This document shows, piece after piece, positions 1 to 7,036 of a stretch of 15,229 bases of DNA. Each line of letters starts with the position of its first letter. Position 1 is the stretch's first letter. The notes beneath the pieces are model-generated. The model ran no database searches and was not told the DNA's origin. It saw only the letters and a list, made by a program, of their open reading frames with translations. Made by a program: the position numbers and the translations under genes. Origin of the DNA: RSA11 sp036564135 (GTDB lineage Bacteria > Actinomycetota > Thermoleophilia > Solirubrobacterales > 70-9); assembly GCA_036564135.1 (NCBI GenBank), contig DATCLC010000048.1, positions 1-15,229 on the forward strand, in the 5' to 3' direction.

Positions 1-1
1 C

Positions 2-1288
2 AGCGAGCTCGCCGGGATCGGGATCACCAACCAGCGCGAGACCGTCGTCGCCTGGGACCCCCGTACCGGCGAGCCCGTGCATCACGCCCTGGTCTGGCAG
101 GACCGCCGCACGGCCGAACGCTGCGACGAGCTGCGCGAGGCCGGGCGCGAGCAGCTCTTCCGGGAGCGCACGGGGTTGGTGCTCGACCCCTACTTCTCGG
201 GGACGAAGATCGAATGGCTGGTCCGCAACGTCGAGGCCGCCCGTGAGCGCGCCGTCTTCGGGACGATCGACTCCTGGCTCGTCTACAAACTCACCGGGCG
301 CCACGTCACCGACTACTCGAACGCCTCGCGCACGCTGCTCTTCGACATCGCGCGGCTCGAGTGGGACGAGGAGCTCTGCGAGATCCTCGGCGTGGACCCG
401 TCGCGGCTTCCGGAGCCGCTGCCCTCGGCCCACGTCTACGGGACGACGACCGAGTTCGGCCGCGAGGTCCCGGTCGCCGGGATCGCGGGCGACCAGCAGG
501 CGGCGCTCTTCGGCCAGGCGGCGCACCGGCCCGGCGACGGCAAGAACACCTACGGCACGGGCAGCTTCGTGTTGCTGAACGCGGGCGATCGACCGCCGCG
601 CCCGGAGGAGGGGCTGCTCGCGACCGTGGCCTGGGGCATCGGCGACCGCGTCGACTACGCGCTCGAGGCGTCGATCTTCGTCACTGGGGCCGCGGTGCAG
701 TGGCTGCGCGACGGGCTCGGGGTGATCGCCGAGGCGGCGGAGACCGAGGAGCTCGCGCGCTCGATCGACGGCAACGACGGCGTCTACTTCGTCCCGGCGC
801 TCACCGGGCTGGGCTCGCCGTACTGGGATCCGTACGCGCGCGGCACGATCGTCGGGCTGTCGCGCGGCTCCGGCCGGGCGCACCTCGCGCGGGCGGCGCT
901 CGAGGCGATCGCCTACCAGACCGTCGACGCGGTGCGCGCGCAGGAGCGCTGCGCCCCCGAGCCCCTGCGCGAGCTGCGCGCCGACGGCGGGGCGGTGGCC
1001 AACCGCTGGCTCATGCAGTTCCAGGCGGACGTCCTCGGCGTGCCGGTGGTGGTCCCCGAGATCACCGAGACGACGGCGCTCGGCGCCGCCTACCTCGCGG
1101 GGCTCGCGGTGGGCACGTGGGACCGGGAGTCGCTCGCCGGGATGTGGCGGGCGGCGGCGCGGTACGAGCCCGAGATGTCGGCGGACGAGCGCGAGTCGCT
1201 GCTCGCCGACTGGGCCCGCGCCGTCGAGCGCTCGCGCGGCTGGACGCGCCCGGAGCAGGACCGTAACCGCGCCGAGGCGCGCGGGTAA
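2..1288 (+). CDS. glpK: Glycerol kinase, 5'-truncated by window edge
   Basis: Glycerol kinase (FGGY family) phosphorylates glycerol with ATP to sn-glycerol-3-phosphate in the cytoplasm. The frame is open from base 2, and the residues before the first in-window ATG (77) already match the family (GITNQRETVVAWD). Other hallmarks are the TGRHVTDYSNASRT stretch, AGDQQAALFGQ, KNTYGTGSF, the FGGY signature region TGLGSPYWDPYARG, and DGGAVANRWLMQFQADVLG followed by TETTALGAAYLAGLAVG. About 428 residues are present against roughly 500 for the family, so only some 70 N-terminal residues are missing. The stop is TAA at 1286-1288. The acyltransferase gene begins 28 nt downstream on the same strand, which fits a glycerol-3-phosphate to phosphatidic acid theme. 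Identity is very secure. Confidence 0.96.
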   Translation, partial: SELAGIGITNQRETVVAWDPRTGEPVHHALVWQDRRTAERCDELREAGREQLFRERTGLVLDPYFSGTKIEWLVRNVEAARERAVFGTIDSWLVYKLTGRHVTDYSNASRTLLFDIARLEWDEELCEILGVDPSRLPEPLPSAHVYGTTTEFGREVPVAGIAGDQQAALFGQAAHRPGDGKNTYGTGSFVLLNAGDRPPRPEEGLLATVAWGIGDRVDYALEASIFVTGAAVQWLRDGLGVIAEAAETEELARSIDGNDGVYFVPALTGLGSPYWDPYARGTIVGLSRGSGRAHLARAALEAIAYQTVDAVRAQERCAPEPLRELRADGGAVANRWLMQFQADVLGVPVVVPEITETTALGAAYLAGLAVGTWDRESLAGMWRAAARYEPEMSADERESLLADWARAVERSRGWTRPEQDRNRAEARG

Positions 1289-1316
1289 CGTTCGCCGACG
1301 AAGGCGCCCGCACGCG

Positions 1317-2063
1317 ATGGCCGAGATCAAGCCACAGGTCTACAAGGATCCCCGCCCGCCGGAGACCTTCACGCGCTTCCACGAGTGGACGCGCTCGCAC
1401 GAGCCGGGGTGGGTGTACGACGCGGTCCGCGTCCTGGTCACGCCGATCGCCCTGTTCCCGTACCGCACCTGGGCGCTCGGCACCGAGCACGTTCCCAAGA
1501 GCGGCCCGGTCGTGCTCGCGCCCAACCACTTCTCGAACATGGACCACTTCTTCCTCGGGGTCTACATCCGCCGGAAGGTCCAGTTCATGGCGAAGTCGCA
1601 GCTGTTCTCGAACCCGATCCTGAACTACATCTTCCGGATCGGCGGCGTGTTCCCCGTGCGCCGCGGCTACGCGGACGAGGAGGCGTTCAAGACCGCCTAC
1701 ACGATCCTCGAGCGCGGCGGGTGCGTAGGCATCTACTGCGAGGGCGGCCGCTCCCGCACCGGCCAGCTCGGCGAGCCGCGCCGGGGCATCGGGCGGATCG
1801 CGCTCGAATCCGGCGCCCCGATCGTCCCGGTCGCGATCCACGGCTCCGCCGCCGTGCGCCGCTGGAGGCGCCTGCACTTCCCGAAGGTGACGGTGCAGTT
1901 CGGCGAGCCGCTGAGCTTCGACGTCGTCGAGTCGCCGAGCCGCGAGCAGCAGATCGAGGCCGCGCAGGAGATCTTCGGGCGCGTGAAGGCGATGTACGCG
2001 GAGCTCGAGGCCCGCGGGCGCGAGAGCGTCCGGCGCGACAAGCCGGCCGACCGAGCGGCGTAA
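1317..2063 (+). CDS. 1-acyl-sn-glycerol-3-phosphate acyltransferase (PlsC-type)
   Basis: A 248-residue LPLAT/PlsC-family acyltransferase, expected to transfer an acyl chain to a (lyso)glycerophospholipid at the inner membrane face. Motif I is NHFSNMD (HX4D; His71, Asp76). Motif III is EGGRSRTG (142-149) and motif IV is APIVPVAIHG (167-176), all in family order and spacing. A weakly hydrophobic stretch at 36-50 may dock on the membrane; there is no clear TM helix. The ATG at 1317 is the first plausible start after glpK, with a distant GAAGG (about 12 nt upstream) as the only SD-like sequence. The tail is basic and acidic and ends in TAA. Glycerol kinase 28 nt upstream would supply the precursor of its substrate. 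The exact acyl acceptor cannot be told from sequence. Confidence 0.9.
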   Translation: MAEIKPQVYKDPRPPETFTRFHEWTRSHEPGWVYDAVRVLVTPIALFPYRTWALGTEHVPKSGPVVLAPNHFSNMDHFFLGVYIRRKVQFMAKSQLFSNPILNYIFRIGGVFPVRRGYADEEAFKTAYTILERGGCVGIYCEGGRSRTGQLGEPRRGIGRIALESGAPIVPVAIHGSAAVRRWRRLHFPKVTVQFGEPLSFDVVESPSREQQIEAAQEIFGRVKAMYAELEARGRESVRRDKPADRAA

Positions 2064-2073
2064 GCGGCGGGCC

Positions 2074-2100
2074 GCCGGCAGCCAGCTTTCAGCTGCCGGC
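2074..2100. terminator. Hairpin between plsC and the P-domain ORF
   Basis: Perfect 9-bp inverted repeat: arms gccggcagc (2074-2082) and gctgccggc (2092-2100) around a 9-nt loop. It starts 10 nt after the plsC stop and has no T-tract. It could be a high-GC terminator for glpK-plsC or a small intergenic repeat. Confidence 0.4.
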
Positions 2101-2121
2101 CGTGACTGGCTTCAGGCGCTG

Positions 2122-2820
2122 GTGGCGCCAGGCGCCGCCGTCGAGGCGGAGATCCCGGTCGCGGGCACCGGCAAGGTGGAATCGGTCGAGTTCGCGCTCA
2201 ACATCACCCATCAGTTTGTCGGCGGCCTCTCGTTCAGGCTCGCGGCGCCGGGCGGGCTGCCGGCCTTCGGCCTCAACAGCATCGGGCTGCCGGGTAGCGG
2301 GCTCAACGGCGAGTACGTCTTCGCGGACCGCGACAGCGCGCCGTGGTTCGAAGCCATTTACGGCGAGGAGCCTGTGGTGGTCCCAGCGGGCCGCTACCAC
2401 AACGATGACCTGGTCTCGGTTCCCTTCCTGGATCAGACCTTCGGCGGCACCGACCCGAACGGCACCTGGATCCTCACGGTGACGGACCACCTCGAGTGGT
2501 ACACGGGCAACGTCGGCGGCGCGACGCTCTACATCGAGCCTCAGCGGGCGCCGAAGCTCACGCTGCGCAAGCCGAAGCTGAACCAGCGCAAGCGCCAGGC
2601 GAAGCTGCGCTTCTCGGCGAGCGACAACGTCTCCGCCGCCGGCGAGCTCCGGTTCGCCTGCAAGCTGGACAAGCGGGCGTTCAAGCCGTGCAGCACGGGC
2701 CAGGCGTACAAGCTGCTGAAGGCGGGCAAGCACAAGGTCACGGTGCGGGCGACCCAACTCGCGGGCCTGAAGGCCACGAAGGCCAAGAGCTTCAAGATCA
2801 AAAAGACGAAGAAGAAGTAG
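2122..2820 (+). CDS. P-domain (proprotein convertase P/Homo B) plus Ig-like tail protein, probably 5'-truncated
   Basis: A 232-residue protein from a GTG start. Residues 1-140 resemble a P/Homo B domain, ending with the hallmark DPNGTWILTVTD (111-122) and the TGNVGGATLYIE strand. Residues 143-232 are a lysine-rich Ig-like module (FACKLDKRAFKPC, then LKAGKHKVTVRA) of the kind appended to secreted Thermoleophilia proteins. Such proteins are normally exported, yet there is no signal peptide. The GTG at 2122 has only a weak AGG upstream and no -10 box close by. The frame is open back to a TGA at 1984-1986 with no ATG, GTG or TTG before 2122. It may therefore be a 5'-deleted remnant. The catalytic protease that P-domains usually follow is absent. 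Function is likely binding or adhesion, if expressed at all. Confidence 0.6.
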   Translation: MAPGAAVEAEIPVAGTGKVESVEFALNITHQFVGGLSFRLAAPGGLPAFGLNSIGLPGSGLNGEYVFADRDSAPWFEAIYGEEPVVVPAGRYHNDDLVSVPFLDQTFGGTDPNGTWILTVTDHLEWYTGNVGGATLYIEPQRAPKLTLRKPKLNQRKRQAKLRFSASDNVSAAGELRFACKLDKRAFKPCSTGQAYKLLKAGKHKVTVRATQLAGLKATKAKSFKIKKTKKK

Positions 2821-2864
2821 GCCGTTCCGCTTCCGAGGGTTCGCCGGCGCCACCCAGCCGGCGG

Positions 2865-3440
2865 TCAGCCCAGCGTCCTCCTCGCCAAAAGCTCCAGGTC
2901 GGCGGCGATCGCCCGCGGCTCGATGCCGCGCTCGCGCTGGTGGGCGTAGACGTCGGGGGCAAGCGGGGCGAGCAGGATGTCGATGAGCGCGTCGCGCTGC
3001 TCGAGCCCGGCCTCGGCGAGCAGGTTGCGGACGTGCAGGGCCCAAGCGCTGTAGGCGCCCGTCCGGTAGCGCTGCGCGCCCGTCTCGCCGGCGAGCGCGA
3101 GGTGCCCGTGGCGCTCCAGGAGCTCGACCATCGCCCGGTAGAACGCCGCGAGGCGTTCGCCCGGCGGCGCGCCCGGCCCCAGGGGCGGGGGATCGTGCAG
3201 CAGTCGCTCCTGGAGCTGCCGCTCGTGCTCGCCGAGCAGGGCCTGCGCGATCGCGGCGACGCTCGGATAGCGGCGGTAGAGGGTGCCCTTGCCGACGCCC
3301 GCCTCGGCGGCGATCCGCTCCATGGTGACCTCCTCGGCGCCCTCGGCGAAGAGGCGCTCGGCCGCGGCCAGGACGCGCGCGCGATTGCGCGCCGCGTCGG
3401 CGCGCTCCGGGCGCCCCCGGCCGGCGATCGGCAGCTCCAC
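2865..3440 (-). CDS. TetR/AcrR-family transcriptional regulator
   Basis: A 191-residue TetR repressor. The N-terminal helix-turn-helix spans about residues 18-65 (RVLAAAERLFAEGAEEVTMERIAAEAGVG, then KGTLYRRYPSVAAIAQAL). The C-terminal helical ligand and dimer domain ends in LELLARRTLG. Start choice: the GTG at 3440-3438 is preceded by TAGGCT (3453-3448) with a 7-nt gap, so the transcript is probably leaderless. The gene is divergent from a YdcZ-type transporter, and two near-identical inverted repeats lie in the 91-bp gap; one overlaps where the tetR -35 would be. This predicts autoregulation and control of the transporter. The ligand is unknown. Confidence 0.92.
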   Translation of the reverse strand: MELPIAGRGRPERADAARNRARVLAAAERLFAEGAEEVTMERIAAEAGVGKGTLYRRYPSVAAIAQALLGEHERQLQERLLHDPPPLGPGAPPGERLAAFYRAMVELLERHGHLALAGETGAQRYRTGAYSAWALHVRNLLAEAGLEQRDALIDILLAPLAPDVYAHQRERGIEPRAIAADLELLARRTLG

Positions 3441-3450
3441 GGCACCCAGC

Positions 3451-3462
3451 CTAACGCGTTAG
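3451..3462. promoter_or_regulatory. 12-bp perfect palindrome over the tetR -10
   Basis: ctaacgcgttag is a perfect palindrome abutting O1 and overlapping the predicted tetR -10 box (TAGGCT, minus strand). It may be a third binding site, but could be chance. Confidence 0.3.
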
Positions 3463-3479
3463 CGGACGGCACGTCCGCT
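3461..3479. promoter_or_regulatory. Predicted TetR operator O1
   Basis: Perfect 8-bp inverted repeat agcggacg-gca-cgtccgct. It is followed by TTAGT, as is O2, and the two units align over 26 nt with 6 mismatches. It overlaps the expected -35 positions of both divergent genes. Confidence 0.65.
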
Positions 3480-3485
3480 TAGTGC

Positions 3486-3491
3486 TAGATT
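3486..3491 (+). promoter_or_regulatory. -10 box of the YdcZ-type transporter
   Basis: TAGATT lies between the two operators. No good -35 is visible. With a start near 3498, the leader would be about 34 nt and would carry a GGAGG SD at 3523-3527 before the ATG at 3532. Confidence 0.45.
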
Positions 3492-3493
3492 CA

Positions 3494-3512
3494 AACGGAC
3501 GCATCGTCCACT
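3494..3512. promoter_or_regulatory. Predicted TetR operator O2
   Basis: Inverted repeat aacggacg-cat-cgtccact (6 of 8 bp paired). Its centre is 33 bp from O1, about three helical turns. It covers the predicted transcription start of the transporter. Confidence 0.6.
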
Positions 3513-3531
3513 TAGTTCTTCTGGAGGCCAC

Positions 3532-4449
3532 ATGGAAGCCCTCGCGATTCCGCTCCTCCTCTTCGTCGGAAGCCTGCTCGCCGTGCAGGCGGCCGCCAAC
3601 GTTCAGCTGGCGGCGGCGACCGCGAGCCCGTTCGGCGCGTCGGCCCTGCAGCTGGGGGTCGGGGCCGCCGTCCTGCTGCTCGCCGGTGCGGTCGCGGGCT
3701 CCCTGGGTGCGCTCGAGGCGCTGCCGGAGGTCGACGCCTGGCAGCTCGCCGGGGGGCTTGGGAGCGCGCTGTACATCACGTCCGGGATCGTGCTGTTTCC
3801 CCGCCTGGGCGCCGTGGTCACGGTCGGCCTGTGGATCAGCGGGCAGATGCTCGCGTCGGCCGCAATCGACGCGGCCGGCCTCTTCGGGTCGGGTGCGGAT
3901 GGCCTCGGCGCCGCACAGCTCGCCGGCGCCGGAGCGGTCCTTGCTGCGGCGGCCATGATCGCCCGCTCCCAGGACGGTTCGGGCCTGGGCGTGCGCGCGA
4001 TCCCGCTGGTCGCGCTCGCGCTCGCCGCGGGCGCCGCCCTGCCGCTCCAGGGCGGCGTGAACGCCGAGCTCGACGCGGCGCTGGGCGAGCCGGTGGCGGT
4101 GGGCCTCGTCTCCTTCGTGGTCGCGACCGCCGCCATGGCGCTGCTGCTCGCGCTCTCCGTGGCGATCGCGGCCGCCCGCCCACCGGCGATCGCGCCGCTC
4201 GCGCGCGTGCCGTGGTGGGCGTGGCTGGGCGGCGTAGTCGGTGCTGCCTACGTGACCGCGGTCTTCTCCCTGATCCCGCGGATCGGCGCGGCGGCCACCA
4301 TTGCCCTGACCGTCACCGGGCAGCAGGCCGCCTCGCTGCTCGTCGACCGCTACGGGCTGCTCGGCCTACCGCGGCGTGCGATCGCCCCGTTGCGGGTGGC
4401 CGGGATCGCGGCGCTGTTCCTGGGGGTGGGGCTGATCCAGTTCGGATGA
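3532..4449 (+). CDS. YdcZ/DUF606-type DMT transporter, tandem-duplicated
   Basis: A 305-residue, highly hydrophobic inner-membrane protein of the drug/metabolite-transporter superfamily. Residues about 4-145 and 150-305 are two copies of the roughly 150-residue YdcZ (DUF606) unit. ANVQLAAATASPFGASALQLGVG matches the second-half region QGGVNAELDAALGEPVAVGL. SALYITSGIVLFPRLGAVVTVGLWISGQ matches AAYVTAVFSLIPRIGAAATIALTVTGQQ. About ten TM segments are expected. The start is the ATG with GGAGG 4 nt upstream. Divergence from a TetR gene with paired operators predicts ligand-induced expression, typical of efflux. The substrate cannot be inferred. Confidence 0.85.
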   Translation: MEALAIPLLLFVGSLLAVQAAANVQLAAATASPFGASALQLGVGAAVLLLAGAVAGSLGALEALPEVDAWQLAGGLGSALYITSGIVLFPRLGAVVTVGLWISGQMLASAAIDAAGLFGSGADGLGAAQLAGAGAVLAAAAMIARSQDGSGLGVRAIPLVALALAAGAALPLQGGVNAELDAALGEPVAVGLVSFVVATAAMALLLALSVAIAAARPPAIAPLARVPWWAWLGGVVGAAYVTAVFSLIPRIGAAATIALTVTGQQAASLLVDRYGLLGLPRRAIAPLRVAGIAALFLGVGLIQFG

Positions 4450-4456
4450 GCTGCTG

Positions 4457-4548
4457 GTCGCCAGTCGCCGGTTGGGGTGGCTCGCCGAATCCGCGATTTG
4501 CACGACGCAGTCGCCCACCGGCGACCGGCGACGGGCAGCCGGCGACTG
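4457..4548. terminator. Nested GTCGCC/GGCGAC hairpin between convergent genes
   Basis: Three GTCGCC hexamers (4457, 4464, 4510) are followed by three reverse-complement GGCGAC hexamers (4520, 4527, 4541). The outer arms 4462-4474 and 4536-4548 pair over 13 bp with one G-U. The element fills the gap between the transporter and the convergent MBL gene, so a bidirectional terminator is the simplest reading. Confidence 0.5.
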
Positions 4549-4550
4549 AC

Positions 4551-5462
4551 CTACTCGTGCCGCCCCTTGAGCTCGGGCCACGCGTCGGGATCGTGGCCCG
4601 GGATGATCACGGCCTGCGGGTACTGGCGGCGGAACAGCCTGAGCTCCTGCAGGGAGCGGCGCCACGTGTGCGGGTCGTGGGGGCGCGGGGGAGGGGGAGC
4701 GTCGTCGAGCTGGGCGAGCGTGTAGATCGAGTCGCCCGCGATCACGAGGTCGCGGTCGCGCAGGCGGCAGATCACGGACTGGTGCCCGGCGGAGTGGCCC
4801 GGGGTGAATGCGAGCCGCACCGAGCCGTCGCCGAAGAGGTCGATCGTGCGGCCGAAGGTCGCGTACGAGGTCACCGCCGCGCTTGAGTAGTCGACGGTGC
4901 GGTAGTCGAAGGCGTAGTCGTAGTGGCTCGGGCGGTAACCGTGCAGGAGCGGCCTGCTCACGGTCGCCGCGGCCTCCCACTCGGGCTCGGAGATCACGAA
5001 CGTCGCGTGGCCGAACTCCGCCATGCCCGAGGCATGGTCGAGGTGCAGGTGCGTCATCACGACGAGGCGGATCGAGCGGGGGTCGACCCCGCGGGCCCGC
5101 AGCTGGGCGGGCAGGTCCTCGCCCGGCGGCAGCTCCGGCTTCGAATAGCTGGAGACGATCCGCCCCAGGTTCGCCGACGGCTTGGCCGAGACCGACGGGT
5201 GTAGCCCGGTGTCGACCAGAAACCGCCCGGCGCCGGGGTGCTCGATGAGGAACGCGGGGCACGGCACCGCGAGCCAGCGCGAGCGCGGCGTGCCGAGCCC
5301 GAGCATGCGCAGCCGGCCCATTCGCTCGCCGCCGGCGCGTTCCAGGAACGCGCGCGGCACGTGCACGCGGCCGACCTCGAGCGCCTCGACGGTGACGGTC
5401 GCGCCGGGCTTCCCGCCGCTCATCGGGCCCTCGAGGGGGCGTGGATGCGCCTTTACCTTCAC
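4551..5462 (-). CDS. Metallo-beta-lactamase-fold hydrolase, N-acyl homoserine lactonase-like
   Basis: A zinc-dependent MBL-fold hydrolase close in layout to N-acyl homoserine lactonases. It carries THLHLDHASG (the HxHxDH motif), FTPGHSAGH, AGDSIYTL and IIPGHD, giving all expected metal ligands in order. No signal peptide is seen, so it is probably cytoplasmic. Two starts are possible. The GTG at 5462 (303 aa) has TACGCT (5475-5470) ending 7 nt upstream and would be leaderless. The ATG at 5423 (290 aa) has GAGGG 4 nt upstream. The core domain is complete with either. It is divergent from the PECR-like SDR. Substrate is uncertain: lactone, or another ester or thioester. Confidence 0.85.
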   Translation of the reverse strand: MKVKAHPRPLEGPMSGGKPGATVTVEALEVGRVHVPRAFLERAGGERMGRLRMLGLGTPRSRWLAVPCPAFLIEHPGAGRFLVDTGLHPSVSAKPSANLGRIVSSYSKPELPPGEDLPAQLRARGVDPRSIRLVVMTHLHLDHASGMAEFGHATFVISEPEWEAAATVSRPLLHGYRPSHYDYAFDYRTVDYSSAAVTSYATFGRTIDLFGDGSVRLAFTPGHSAGHQSVICRLRDRDLVIAGDSIYTLAQLDDAPPPPRPHDPHTWRRSLQELRLFRRQYPQAVIIPGHDPDAWPELKGRHE

Positions 5463-5469
5463 GCGCCGG

Positions 5470-5475
5470 AGCGTA
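5470..5475 (-). promoter_or_regulatory. -10 box for the MBL gene
   Basis: TACGCT on the minus strand, 7 nt before the GTG at 5462. This is TANNNT spacing for leaderless initiation; no clear -35. Confidence 0.45.
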
Positions 5476-5555
5476 CTCAGGGTCGCGCGCGAGCCGGCGC
5501 GTGCGGTCGCCGGCGGGCGCGGGATTGCGCGTCGCCCCGGCGGCCGACCCGCGAA

Positions 5556-5561
5556 TATGCT
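5556..5561 (+). promoter_or_regulatory. -10 box for the PECR-like SDR
   Basis: TATGCT ends 8 nt before the ATG at 5570, with only GC repeats and no SD between, so a leaderless mRNA is likely. Confidence 0.5.
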
Positions 5562-5569
5562 GCGCGCGC

Positions 5570-6421
5570 ATGGACGAGCGGTCGAAGATCTTCGCTCCGG
5601 ACCTGCTCAAGGACCGCGTCTGCGTGGTCTCCGGCTCGGGCAGCGGCCTCGGCCGGGCGACCGCGCTCGAGCTCGCCCGCCTGGGCGCCACGGTCGTCGG
5701 CTGCGGGCGCCGTCCCGAGCCGATCGAGGAGACCACCCGCATGATCCAGGAGGCGGGCGGGAACGCCGACCACCAGGCGATGGACATCCGCGACGAGGAG
5801 GCCGTCGACGCCTTCTTCGACCGAGTGCTCGAGCGGCACGGGCGCCTCGACGTCCTCGTGAACAACGCCGGTGGGCAGTTCCTCTCGCCCGCGGAGGCGA
5901 TCACCCCGAAGGGCTTCCGGACTGTGATCGAGCTCAACGTCGTGGGCACCTGGCTGATGACGCACGCCGCGGCGACCAAGGCGTTCATCCCCGGGGGCGG
6001 TGGCAAGGTCCTGAGCGTCACGCTCTCCCCTCACAACGGGATGCCGGGGATGGTCCATTCGGGCGCGGCGCGCGCCGCGGTGGAGAACATGATGCGCACG
6101 CTGTCGGTGGAGTGGGCCCGCTTCAACATCAGGCTCTGCGCGCTCGCCGCTGGTCAGTTCGACACCGAGACGCTGCGCACCAAGTACCCCGCCGCGGTCA
6201 CGAGCGGCCTCGCCGACACGGTCCCCATCGGGCGCCTCGGCACCGAGGAGGAGTGGGCGTGGCTGGTCGCCTACCTCGCCTCGCCCGCGGGCGACTTCTT
6301 CTCGGGGACGACGATCACGATGGACGGCGCCCGCGACAACTGGTTCGGCAAGTGGCCGCCCGCGATTCAAGGCGGCGGGGAGGGCTCGATCCCGGCCGAG
6401 GAGCGCCGGCCCAAGTCCTGA
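5570..6421 (+). CDS. SDR oxidoreductase, peroxisomal trans-2-enoyl-CoA reductase (PECR)-like
   Basis: A 283-residue short-chain dehydrogenase/reductase. The cofactor loop is SGSGSGLG (21-28); GRR (46-48) after beta-2 suggests NADP(H). NNAGGQFLSPAEAITPKGF (98-116) and HSGAARAAV (163-171) closely recall mammalian PECR. The canonical YxxxK is replaced by SGAAR (Ser164, Arg168), a departure that PECR-type enzymes, as I remember them, share. The reaction is probably reduction of an enoyl- or dienoyl-CoA, or oxidation of a related substrate. An in-frame GTG at 5441 would add 43 low-complexity residues and overlap the MBL promoter, so the ATG at 5570 with TATGCT 8 nt upstream is chosen. The C-terminal region past residue 250 (DNWFGKWPP) is family-like. 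Confidence 0.87.
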   Translation: MDERSKIFAPDLLKDRVCVVSGSGSGLGRATALELARLGATVVGCGRRPEPIEETTRMIQEAGGNADHQAMDIRDEEAVDAFFDRVLERHGRLDVLVNNAGGQFLSPAEAITPKGFRTVIELNVVGTWLMTHAAATKAFIPGGGGKVLSVTLSPHNGMPGMVHSGAARAAVENMMRTLSVEWARFNIRLCALAAGQFDTETLRTKYPAAVTSGLADTVPIGRLGTEEEWAWLVAYLASPAGDFFSGTTITMDGARDNWFGKWPPAIQGGGEGSIPAEERRPKS

Positions 6422-6465
6422 GCCCTGCGGGGGCCGCACGAGCCCGCGCCGAGCGCCGCGCCGGC

Positions 6466-6990
6466 CTAAACGCCGAAGGCCTGGCGGATCTTCTCGCAGT
6501 TGCCGGCCTGGGCGAGGTTGAACCCGGCGCCGCCGTCGCAGACGTCCTTCCCGCCGCCCCCGCCGAGCAGGTCGGGCCCGCCATGGCCGTAGAGCTTGTC
6601 GTGGCCGCCCTTACCGAGCAGCAGGTCCTGACCCCCGTTGCCCATGATCCGGTCGTTTCCGGGGCCGCCGACGAGCGCGTCCTTGCCCCCACCGCCGCAG
6701 ATGATGTCGTTGCCGCCGCGGCCGAGGATCGTGTCGCCGCCCCCGCCGCCGTAGATCACGTCGTTGCCCTTGGTGCCGCGGATCTCGTCCGCGAGCTTGG
6801 TGCCGACGATCGTCGCGTTCTTGCCGCCGCAGCGCTTTGCCTTCGCTGCGCGCTCGGTGGCGGTGCTGGCGTCGCTCTGCGCACCGAGCGACGCCGCGGC
6901 GCAGAGGCTTAGGGCGAACGCGGCCATGGCGAGCACCGGGCGTCCCCGCCGGATCCCCATCACCGTGTCGTCCCGTGCGTGCCCCATCAC
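6466..6990 (-). CDS. Secreted RTX-type (hemolysin-type calcium-binding) repeat protein
   Basis: A small exported protein of up to 174 residues. An N-terminal signal segment (MGIRRGRPVLAMAAFALSLC, then AAASLGA) is followed by about nine consecutive GGxGxDxUx nonapeptides (for example GTKGNDVIY, GRGGNDIIC, GGPGNDRIM). These form a Ca2+-binding parallel beta-roll. The end is a Cys-flanked segment (CDGGAGFNLAQAGNCE). There is no enzymatic domain. Starts: the GTG at 6990 has TATGGT (7005-7000) ending 9 nt upstream, so it could be leaderless. The ATG at 6960 gives a cleaner signal peptide. The gene lies 46 bp downstream of the FabG-like SDR on the same strand, probably with its own promoter. Role is probably cell-surface or extracellular structural. 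Confidence 0.8.
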   Translation of the reverse strand: MMGHARDDTVMGIRRGRPVLAMAAFALSLCAAASLGAQSDASTATERAAKAKRCGGKNATIVGTKLADEIRGTKGNDVIYGGGGGDTILGRGGNDIICGGGGKDALVGGPGNDRIMGNGGQDLLLGKGGHDKLYGHGGPDLLGGGGGKDVCDGGAGFNLAQAGNCEKIRQAFGV

Positions 6991-7036
6991 GCAGGCACCA
7001 CCATAGACGCTCGCTCGCCGGGGCGTCGAAGTTCGG

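Noticed and set aside
2089..3045. 318-codon minus-strand frame opposite the P-domain gene
   Set aside because: Arg/Ala/Leu-rich shadow that also overlaps the TetR gene in another frame; the plus-strand P-domain motif is convincing.
5441..5569. Longer start (GTG 5441) for the PECR-like SDR
   Set aside because: It adds 43 low-complexity residues, overlaps the divergent MBL promoter and start region, and the ATG at 5570 has its own -10 box.
4366..6021. A 551-codon open frame on the minus strand across the MBL and SDR genes
   Set aside because: It overlaps two well-supported genes in other frames. Its translation is Arg/Pro/Ala-rich low complexity, an effect of GC-rich codons.
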